Shown piece by piece: positions 18,687 to 26,577 of a DNA stretch of 64,000 nt (position 1 is the first letter of the stretch; every line of letters begins with the position of its first letter). Source of the DNA: UBA7957 sp965224675 (GTDB lineage Bacteria; Pseudomonadota; Gammaproteobacteria; Granulosicoccales; Granulosicoccaceae); assembly GCA_965224675.1 (NCBI GenBank), contig CBDDAA010000004.1:3169978-3233977 (forward strand). The letters run 5' to 3'. Under the pieces are notes generated by a model, which had not been told where the DNA came from, did no database searches, and saw only the letters and a list, made by a program, of their open reading frames with translations. Made by a program: the position numbers and the translations under genes.

Positions 18687-20315
18687 TTATTTCTCCGAAT
18701 AAGCCAGGGCGGCTTTAATATAGGATGTGAACAAGAGGTGACCATCTCGCGGATTTGATTTATATTCTGGATGAAACTGGCAGGCTATAAACCAGGGGTG
18801 ATCCTTTAACTCAATGAGCTCCACCAAAGCCTCAGCATCCTCTGATTCGCCTGAAAATACCAACCCGGCGTCGGTCAGTTGCTGACGATAGTTGTTATTA
18901 AATTCATAACGGTGACGATGACGCTCATTTATCTTGTCAGCAGCATAAATCGTCTGTACCTGAGACCCTGCTTTGAGCTGACAATTTTGACCACCCAAGC
19001 GCATAGTACCACCTAGATTCGATAATTCGTTTCGATGCTCGGCTGCACCCTCATCGGTCATCCATTCTGTAACAAGCGCCAATACCGGACTTTCGGTATC
19101 GGGATCAAACTCGGTGCTGTTGGCATTATCGATGCCGGCGCAATGACGCGCATACTCAATCACCGCCACTTGCATGCCCAGGCAAATCCCAAGGTAGGGA
19201 ACATTGTGTGTTCTTGCATATTGCACTGCCGCAATCTTACCTTCAACCCCCCTTGATCCAAAACCACCAGGAACCAGAATTGCGTCTAATTGCGCCAGAC
19301 AGTTTATACCGTCGTGTTCTATTCGCTCTGAATCTATATAGTCTATTTTGACTTTACAGTTATTTTTTATTCCCGCATGCGAAAGTGCCTCATTGAGTGA
19401 TTTGTAGGACTCCGTTAAATCGGTATATTTCCCAACCATGCCGATGGTCACCTGCTTTTGCGGATGTACAATTCCCTGAACAACAGCATCCCATTCCCGT
19501 AAATCCGCTGCAGGTAAATCCAAACCGAATCGTTCAACCACAATTTTGTCCAAACCCTGCTCATGCAAAACACGCGGAATACTGTAAATACAGCCTACAT
19601 CATAGGCAGAAATAACAGCTTCTTCAGGCACATTGGTGAAAAGTGCAATTTTTTTACGCTCAGCATCAGGAACAGGGCGGTCAGCACGACACAGCAAAAT
19701 ATCCGGCTGAATGCCAATCGAGCGCAACTCTTTTACCGAATGCTGTGTCGGTTTGGTTTTAATCTCGCCCGCTGAGGCAATATAAGGCACCAGCGTCAGA
19801 TGCATAAAAAGCACATTACCATGTCCAAGCTCAATACCCATCTGCCGAATCGCTTCCAGAAAGGGCAGAGATTCAATGTCACCGACAGTACCACCAATTT
19901 CAACCAAAGCCACATCAACGCCCTCTGAACCTGTTTTCATCAAACGTTTAATTTCATCCGTGATATGAGGAATAACCTGAACCGTTGCACCCAGGTAATC
20001 ACCGCGGCGTTCGCGTGCTATAACATTCTCATAGACACGCCCAGCCGTGAAGTTATTTGCCTGACTGGTTTGTATACGGACGAATCGTTCATAATGCCCA
20101 AGGTCCAGATCCGTCTCCGCACCATCCTGAGTGACAAAGACCTCGCCGTGTTGAAACGGACTCATGGTGCCGGGATCAACATTTATGTAAGGATCGAGTT
20201 TTAGGATGGTGACCTTAAGACCACGTGCCTCTAACAAAGCACCTAATGAAGCCGCCGCTATTCCCTTACCCAGAGAAGAGACAACGCCACCTGTAACAAA
20301 AATATATCGTGTCAT
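18687..20315 (-). CDS. pyrG: CTP synthase PyrG
   Basis: Encodes 542 aa. The N-terminal synthetase half shows the P-loop GGVVSSLGKGIAAASLG, DPYINVDPGTMSPFQHGEVF and EIGGTVGDIES. The C-terminal class I glutaminase half carries the nucleophile Cys in YLGICLGMQVAVIEYAR and the His/Glu pair in CQFHPEYKSNP. It aminates UTP to CTP. It is the first gene of the pyrG-kdsA-eno-ftsB-ispD-ispF run, so the promoter should lie in the gap to its right. Confidence 0.97.
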   Translation of the reverse strand: MTRYIFVTGGVVSSLGKGIAAASLGALLEARGLKVTILKLDPYINVDPGTMSPFQHGEVFVTQDGAETDLDLGHYERFVRIQTSQANNFTAGRVYENVIARERRGDYLGATVQVIPHITDEIKRLMKTGSEGVDVALVEIGGTVGDIESLPFLEAIRQMGIELGHGNVLFMHLTLVPYIASAGEIKTKPTQHSVKELRSIGIQPDILLCRADRPVPDAERKKIALFTNVPEEAVISAYDVGCIYSIPRVLHEQGLDKIVVERFGLDLPAADLREWDAVVQGIVHPQKQVTIGMVGKYTDLTESYKSLNEALSHAGIKNNCKVKIDYIDSERIEHDGINCLAQLDAILVPGGFGSRGVEGKIAAVQYARTHNVPYLGICLGMQVAVIEYARHCAGIDNANSTEFDPDTESPVLALVTEWMTDEGAAEHRNELSNLGGTMRLGGQNCQLKAGSQVQTIYAADKINERHRHRYEFNNNYRQQLTDAGLVFSGESEDAEALVELIELKDHPWFIACQFHPEYKSNPRDGHLLFTSYIKAALAYSEK

Positions 20316-20895
20316 AACGCCTGAATCACCTTCGTGAAATTACGCACTATTACCTGAATCAGAGAAATCGCTGACTCAAACAGCAGGCATCGAGCACACG
20401 CGCTGCAATATAATGCTCACAGAAATAAAATTGAATAAACTGATTTCTTATAGGGAAGATGGTGGTTGCGTATATACAAAACCGAGAAACAACAGGCACC
20501 CTAAGAATGGGAGTACAGGATAACAGAGTTAGCGAATATGAACAATATCCTCTTGTTTTGATAATAATTGGCAGCGTGTATTGTCCAGGCAGAATTTCAA
20601 TTACGAATTTATGCCCGTATAAAACATCTATTAGCGATGCCATACGCACCTGATTCAGAGATTACGCCATCACTTAATATTGAAGATCTATTGTGTTTTG
20701 AAGCTGACTGCGAGTTTTACACCTAAACCAACAAACAGAGTGCCGACTATTCTATCCAGCAAAATGTATTATTATTTTGTAACTTGTTACTCATGATTTC
20801 CAAGGTTGCAATGTGTAAGGAAGGCTGGCAGATTACTGAAGCGCAGACCGCACATAAGAATTTAACCTGGATGGAGGGGCCCTGCCAGAGGAGGC
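20316..20895. other. Intergenic region upstream of pyrG
   Basis: 580 bp between pyrG and the giant GTPase gene, both on the minus strand. It holds the remnant of a LysE-type exporter (20688-20768) and presumably the pyrG promoter. A 96-codon minus frame (20359-20649) has no recognisable protein character. A GC-rich stretch around 20870-20895 near the giant gene's stop has no clear stem with a T-run. Confidence 0.45.
20688..20768 (-). pseudogene. C-terminal remnant of LysE/RhtB-type amino-acid exporter
   Basis: The minus strand reads 25 residues (YILLDRIVGTLFVGLGVKLA, then VSFKTQ) followed by TAG and preceded by in-frame TAA codons. The LDR-x-VG-x-LF-x-GLG-x-(K/R)LA pattern is the usual C-terminal helix of LysE/RhtB translocators. 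Nothing else of the roughly 200-aa protein survives nearby, so it is a gene tail left by a deletion. The call rests on one short motif. Confidence 0.4.
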
Positions 20896-23800
20896 TTAAT
20901 TGCGTTGATAGATAGTGTGGCGATCAAGTTCAGAGACAATTCTAAAACGCTCATATGCATCACTAACGGCAAGGATTCCCCGTGGATCATGCACAAAACA
21001 GCCACGCCCAACAAAGCGAATCTGCGAGCATAACGGATCAACATCTGCCACCTTAAACTGCTCAAACATAATCCTCTTGATCCAATTTGCCTGTCGCTTG
21101 CTATAGCTTTTTCCGAGTAATACGGAGGAACAATGCACCTCTGAATACTTAAGTCCTGTCTCAATCACCGGTACACCCTCCTTAATGCTTATCCACCCTA
21201 TCTCCTCCATATCCATAACAATGCGGTTCATCGTAGGCGAATCTTTAATCTTGACACTGTCCCCGAATAGATTCTCGAATTCGTCTGTCAATGTCTGGTC
21301 ATCGAGAAATTGCCAAAAGCTCCTCTTCGTTGACCTCTTTACCATCATCGAAATAGACACGATAGCTTCGGAGTACGGACTACGCCCGGTATCCAGGTCA
21401 TTTTTTTTGAACTTCTTCAATACTCTGTCTTCGACAGAGACACGAATCCCGCCTTCGTCATTAAATGACACATCTGCAGAATGATTGATCGAGATTGGAT
21501 CTTGGGCAAACTCATAAAACTGTGTGTTCTCGTTAAAATGCAGCGCAAAACGTGCATTACCCCGTAGTTGCAGAGAAACCATCATCTTCTTCGCTGAGCT
21601 GGACTTGCTCAGCTGCGGTATATAGGCGTAGAGGGTGATATATTTTACCCCGGAGTACTCATCTGAACAGGGAAGCTGAAAGCTGGCAGGTTCACCCGTC
21701 AGCAGTTTCATCAATTCCAGTGGTGTGTCGGCAAATCTGAACTGGGCATAGGGTGAATCGATCCCGAAGGTCTGATACAGCCGCATATTATCGGTGCCTT
21801 GCAGCATAGTGCGGCCTTTCCAGAGCCAGTAGGCAATGGCATCGTTCTGTGCACATGCCTTCCGGCTGGCCTGTTCTAAAGTGTCTTTACTGTTTATGGC
21901 AAAAGCATCAAGACCGGACAGTGATCCATATCCGAATGGAAACGACCACAGAAGAAAAGCATTCAACTCCATCTGGCAGAGGTACTGTAATCGGGTCAGC
22001 TCAATGGCTTTGAGGAAAGCGGATTCTTCTTCTGTCCATTTCTGCTGCCCCCCGGTGGACAGACCATAGATCAATTCACCCATTGCACGCTGATCCAGTT
22101 TTACTTCAATCTTTTCGAAGATTTCCACCTGGGTCTGCAAGACATCCAGTATGTCGTTATAGGTTCTTTCCAACGAGGCTGTGCTGTTGACTATTGAAAA
22201 ACCGTCCTTCAATTCAGCGATCATGTTGCGGAATTTATGTTTAAATTCAAGTTTTTTCACACTGAGTCTAAAGCTGTCTGCATTTTTCAATGCGGATTGT
22301 TCAGAACCAAGAAACGGTTTAAGATCTTCATATATAGTCGTCTGCTGATAGTGCGTGGTTCTATTATGCAGATCAATCAGATGCTCGATACTGCGTTGCG
22401 CTGCCTCAATGGCTCGTTGTGTTTCCTGTATCTCGGCTTTAAATTTTTTGGAAATATCCCAGACCGCACTGGCTACTTCATATATTCCCTTACCCACCTG
22501 ATAGGTGGCTTTTGCCCGCTTCACCCATAGCTCACGTTTCGCCCTGTCAGCACGCTCTTCCAGCAGCGCAGAATGCCCCATGAGGGATTTCAATTTTCTT
22601 TTGTTGGTGGCCTGTTGTGCTTGCTTTCTGAGAACATCAAGCTCTGCCTTCCTGATATCAATCCTGATATCGAACTGGCTTTCGATGTCATCGTACATTC
22701 TATCATCAACTGAATCGGGCTCATCGGGCATTTCCTTGCCCTTGCCTTTCACGTCATAACCCGCTAATTGCAACGTCTTTTGCAACTGCCGCCGTTGCTC
22801 TTGCGGTAATGCGGGATCAGCAAATTCGCTTTCCCATTTGATGATATTTTCAGCAAGTGCCAGCTGATGTTCGTCGTAGTCTTTCTGTCGGGCCAAGTCT
22901 TCCGCGTTTATCCTGGCTAAGGCCTGCTGTCGTTCGGCGACATTAACACCATCTATTGCCGGCAGGGCCATGCTGTCCTCTGCAAGCCTGGCATTGGTTT
23001 TAGCCAGTTCACGTTCGTGCTGCAATGTGTTTCTAAGCTGCTCGATTGATATATGCGTTGACTCTGAATTCTCGGCCAGATTGATCATCATATCCCCGGC
23101 GCTTGACAACATGTCCCCGGCGCCAGAGAGGGTCGACCCTACTTTCAACGTGCCCTTGAGAACAGTAAATACCATCTGTTTGCGCATTTCCGTTTCCAAC
23201 GCGGCGCGCTGATTGAAAAGATCTTTTGCGTTGTTCTCAGCCTCTTGCCCCATCAATTTGATGTTACGCAGCATCGCAGTAATATCTTGCCCGGATTGAT
23301 CTATCAGCTGATCGATACGCCGCTCAAGTTCAACAATCTGGTGGTTACCGGATTCAATCTGACTGGCTATGCGCTCCCTGAACTGGTCGTTGTAGACTTG
23401 CTTTTTTTTCTCCAGAGCGATCGCATCACGTGCCTTGCTTAGCGTATTTGCAATCTGTTCAGTTAACGATACAAGGTTGACCACACGGTTGCCACGCTGA
23501 CTACCGCCCAGCAGACGTTCTTCGATAAATGTCATCTTTTGCAATATGGCAAAGAGAATGAAACGCCAGCCTGCACTCTCTTCGCCTGGGTTTAGCTGCA
23601 GCACTGCATTCTGAAGATCTCGATACAGCGCCAGGCAGTTATTTAAGTAAAGATTCTCTCGCTCGCTACCCAGTTCCAATCGCAGTTGTTCTTCCAGTTT
23701 GGTGAGTAGAACGAACACAAATGTGGTTGACAGTGTCGTCGGTGATAGAAGCGCACGTCGAATAGGTTTGAAAGTGTTGGATTGGCGTTGTGAAAACGAC

Positions 23801-26487
23801 ACTCTTATTACAAGATTTGCCATCAGTTCGTTTATCTGCAGAGCCTGATCATTAAGCAGTAGCTCGGGATTGTGAACATACTCATCCGAACCTACTTTGC
23901 CACTGTTGCCTGGGGCACCGGATTGACCCTCTTTGCCCGAATGCGCCCGACCATCAGCGGATTGCGTGTTATCGCTGGTTTGCAGTGATTCAAGTACGCC
24001 AGGATAGTTTTTCCAGACGCTGGCCAGCGCACGGCCATCATCATATTCATTGGAATGAACAACGCCATTGATACGGCGAAACCAACCCGCATTGAAGTAA
24101 GCTACATAGTGCTGATCTTCATCCGGTTTGGATTGATCGAAACGTGATTGCCACTGCCTGCTGAATCCGTGATAACCCCCTTTACCACCCGACCCAAAGT
24201 CTCCCGTCCTGCCAGCTACACCAGGCTCGCCATGGTTGCCGTTTTCGTGGTCAAGCTTAATCTGTTGACTCTGCACACCAAATACTGCCAGCTTGCCTGC
24301 GACGCTGCCTCGACCCGCATTGCCGCCAGCTCCAGCCCGACCACCATCGCCGCCGATCAGACCCTCCCCGGCTCGGAAATACTTGAGCGTGACACCCTCA
24401 AATTTGGGTGCTGAAGGTGGCAGGGGTAAGTCAGTATTTTCCCAAACACCCAACCACTCGGAGCTCTTCGGCCTGCTGATGGCCGCGTCGGGTCCGACAT
24501 CACCTGGCTTGCCTGTCTTGCCGTCACCACCACTTTGCCCATTACCACCATCGCCACCATGACTGCGTAGTGTCAGATGGCCCTCACCAAGAATGTTGGA
24601 AACCACGAGCACGATATCACCGGCCGTGCTGGCATCGGAACCGGCTTCACCCGGCTTACCATCATCTCCAAACATTTCACCGTCTGATGCCGTGGAATCT
24701 GCAGGGCTGTCACCTGAATGCCCACCTACGTCGATTTTTCGTGGCTGGTTATCAAGCATCAGGGTGGGCGAACAAATTATAATGTTCTTGCCACTAAAGC
24801 GGTTGCTAGAAAGGTCACAATCCATATAAATATGGCTTGGGGCAAGTATCTGAATCGTTTGGATGCTGCCGTCAAGGTAGCCCAACACGACATCCAGTAT
24901 CTCTGTCATCGTGACCATGTCAGTGCGCACTTCTACTAACAGAATGCCCTTCTTCGGTTCTGGCCGGCTAATTCTGAGTTGTACTGGCTCAAGCACGCAC
25001 TCTCTGATCGATTGCAGCAGTGATGTCTGGGCACCGAGATGCTCTATGGTTTCAATCAGACTGGCGACAGGCATCACCTCTGGCATCAGGGGCAAGACAG
25101 GTGATGTAATCTTAGCGCCAGAGAGAAGGCTGATCACAGTAGAGAAATCCTTCGTGGTCAGTTCTTGTTTAATTAAAACTCTGCGTGTGAAAGCCGCTTG
25201 ACGGAAATCGATCATTGTAAAACAATGTCGAAGTGCCGCCAGGGTGAGTTCAATACGTCGTTTATTGAGCAGACTTGTCGAATCAGTCAGCGAGTCATGC
25301 ACGCGAGACTTGAGATCCACATCAACCTGCAGGATGGGTGAGTGCTGGGCGTAAGTGGTCAATCGTGCCAGCCGACGGCCCAATACCAGTAATTCAGACC
25401 TGGACTTGTCTAATCCGGGTTGCGCCAATGCAAGACTGACCTCCAGGCTATACACATTGAAGATGGATTGCAAGCGCTGTTGAAAACCGTGCAGCGATTG
25501 CTTGATAACATCAAGCTCAGCAAGCACGTTGGTATCGCTGATTCGCTTGTCTATCGCAACTACATTCTCTTCCAACAGTAGGCCAAAGCGTTCTCGAAAT
25601 GCCTGCCGTTTGTGTTTGATCGCTTGGTTTAATGCAATCAGGCTGTCGGCTGAGAGGCCCAGGCGGACCTTTGCTTTTAACAGTTTAACAAGTGCATCGA
25701 TACGGGCAAACAGATCGGCCCGACTTTCCGGTTTTAGCGGATTACACACTGCCAGGTGTTCGGTGCCTTCAAGCATGTTTGCAACCATCGCGCGAGTCGC
25801 TTGATCTGTGTGGTCCAGAACGGGCGCAAGTTTTTTACGCACCAACTGCTCGCTTAGATTTTCAGGAATTTTATTTATTAAAAACAGTACGCTGGGGCCA
25901 AAGCTGCTGAAATCAGGGAACATTCTCTGCAGATGACGTGCTGTATCCTTGAGTTCGCGGTAGCGCCCCGGTTTGATCCAGGTATATTCGATAACCACGA
26001 TCACCGCTCGTAAACTGGCTGCGCGGTCGCAAACATACTGCGTAGTCACTGCACCACATATATCGTGAACCGGACTACGGTTGTCGTTAAAGCCCGGGCA
26101 ATCACAGAGTGCATAGTCACGACCAGGCATATCGGCGATGTCGGGATAAAGCGTATTCGACAAAACATCGTTGCCGATAGCATCAGGTGCATCATCGGAC
26201 TCTATGCTCGTGGTTTCTTCGCCTTCGTCGATGACAAGACGCAAACGATCACCATACAGGTAGCGAACAATTGTGCTCTTACCCACGCCGGTAGCGCCAA
26301 GCACAAGAACAAGGCTGCGTTGTTCTACAGACTGCCTCTCAAGTGCGCTCATACCCTGCTGCACCAGAGCATCAATATCGTCAATCAGATCGCGATGCCC
26401 CTCCTTAGCAGTTGCTGCAGTACCACTGCCAATAGGCCGTAATTCCTGATCTGATCTTTCGAAGGCCGTATGTCGCGGTATGATCAA
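20896..26487 (-). CDS. Giant P-loop GTPase with collagen-like and coiled-coil regions
   Basis: Encodes 1863 aa. Residues about 55-270 form a GTPase-like domain: P-loop GATGVGKST (64-72), G3-like DCPGF (129-133) and a degenerate G4, LINKIP (203-208). Residues 280-545 are helical. Residues about 546-585 are beta-rich, and about 588-870 form Gly/Asp-rich collagen-like blocks (GGDGGNG, GGDGKTGKPG, GGDGGRAGAGG, GGKGGYHGFS, SGKEGQSGAPG). About 1005-1380 is mostly coiled coil, interrupted by small-residue hydrophobic stretches near 1104-1134 and 1329-1348. About 1480-1863 is mixed alpha/beta with no recognised motif. There is no signal peptide. Translation starts at TTG, with GGAG about 10 bp upstream. 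It lies 90 bp downstream of the 883-aa paralogue. Cytosolic or membrane-associated action is likely; function is unknown. Confidence 0.85.
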   Translation of the reverse strand: MIIPRHTAFERSDQELRPIGSGTAATAKEGHRDLIDDIDALVQQGMSALERQSVEQRSLVLVLGATGVGKSTIVRYLYGDRLRLVIDEGEETTSIESDDAPDAIGNDVLSNTLYPDIADMPGRDYALCDCPGFNDNRSPVHDICGAVTTQYVCDRAASLRAVIVVIEYTWIKPGRYRELKDTARHLQRMFPDFSSFGPSVLFLINKIPENLSEQLVRKKLAPVLDHTDQATRAMVANMLEGTEHLAVCNPLKPESRADLFARIDALVKLLKAKVRLGLSADSLIALNQAIKHKRQAFRERFGLLLEENVVAIDKRISDTNVLAELDVIKQSLHGFQQRLQSIFNVYSLEVSLALAQPGLDKSRSELLVLGRRLARLTTYAQHSPILQVDVDLKSRVHDSLTDSTSLLNKRRIELTLAALRHCFTMIDFRQAAFTRRVLIKQELTTKDFSTVISLLSGAKITSPVLPLMPEVMPVASLIETIEHLGAQTSLLQSIRECVLEPVQLRISRPEPKKGILLVEVRTDMVTMTEILDVVLGYLDGSIQTIQILAPSHIYMDCDLSSNRFSGKNIIICSPTLMLDNQPRKIDVGGHSGDSPADSTASDGEMFGDDGKPGEAGSDASTAGDIVLVVSNILGEGHLTLRSHGGDGGNGQSGGDGKTGKPGDVGPDAAISRPKSSEWLGVWENTDLPLPPSAPKFEGVTLKYFRAGEGLIGGDGGRAGAGGNAGRGSVAGKLAVFGVQSQQIKLDHENGNHGEPGVAGRTGDFGSGGKGGYHGFSRQWQSRFDQSKPDEDQHYVAYFNAGWFRRINGVVHSNEYDDGRALASVWKNYPGVLESLQTSDNTQSADGRAHSGKEGQSGAPGNSGKVGSDEYVHNPELLLNDQALQINELMANLVIRVSFSQRQSNTFKPIRRALLSPTTLSTTFVFVLLTKLEEQLRLELGSERENLYLNNCLALYRDLQNAVLQLNPGEESAGWRFILFAILQKMTFIEERLLGGSQRGNRVVNLVSLTEQIANTLSKARDAIALEKKKQVYNDQFRERIASQIESGNHQIVELERRIDQLIDQSGQDITAMLRNIKLMGQEAENNAKDLFNQRAALETEMRKQMVFTVLKGTLKVGSTLSGAGDMLSSAGDMMINLAENSESTHISIEQLRNTLQHERELAKTNARLAEDSMALPAIDGVNVAERQQALARINAEDLARQKDYDEHQLALAENIIKWESEFADPALPQEQRRQLQKTLQLAGYDVKGKGKEMPDEPDSVDDRMYDDIESQFDIRIDIRKAELDVLRKQAQQATNKRKLKSLMGHSALLEERADRAKRELWVKRAKATYQVGKGIYEVASAVWDISKKFKAEIQETQRAIEAAQRSIEHLIDLHNRTTHYQQTTIYEDLKPFLGSEQSALKNADSFRLSVKKLEFKHKFRNMIAELKDGFSIVNSTASLERTYNDILDVLQTQVEIFEKIEVKLDQRAMGELIYGLSTGGQQKWTEEESAFLKAIELTRLQYLCQMELNAFLLWSFPFGYGSLSGLDAFAINSKDTLEQASRKACAQNDAIAYWLWKGRTMLQGTDNMRLYQTFGIDSPYAQFRFADTPLELMKLLTGEPASFQLPCSDEYSGVKYITLYAYIPQLSKSSSAKKMMVSLQLRGNARFALHFNENTQFYEFAQDPISINHSADVSFNDEGGIRVSVEDRVLKKFKKNDLDTGRSPYSEAIVSISMMVKRSTKRSFWQFLDDQTLTDEFENLFGDSVKIKDSPTMNRIVMDMEEIGWISIKEGVPVIETGLKYSEVHCSSVLLGKSYSKRQANWIKRIMFEQFKVADVDPLCSQIRFVGRGCFVHDPRGILAVSDAYERFRIVSELDRHTIYQRN

Positions 26488-26577
26488 CTGACTACTACTC
26501 CAAATCCAGTGACGATTTCAGCACAAATTCCTTTGTCGTCATAGCGCGCCATCTGTATGGTGTAATCAGGTATTGAA

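Noticed and set aside
20359..20649. Minus-strand open frame of 96 aa upstream of pyrG
   Set aside because: It occupies the pyrG promoter region and shows no domain or credible start site.
23970..24830. Proline/alanine-rich open frames opposite the Gly-rich region of the giant gene
   Set aside because: They are mirror images of Gly-rich codons on the coding strand, with no ribosome sites of their own.
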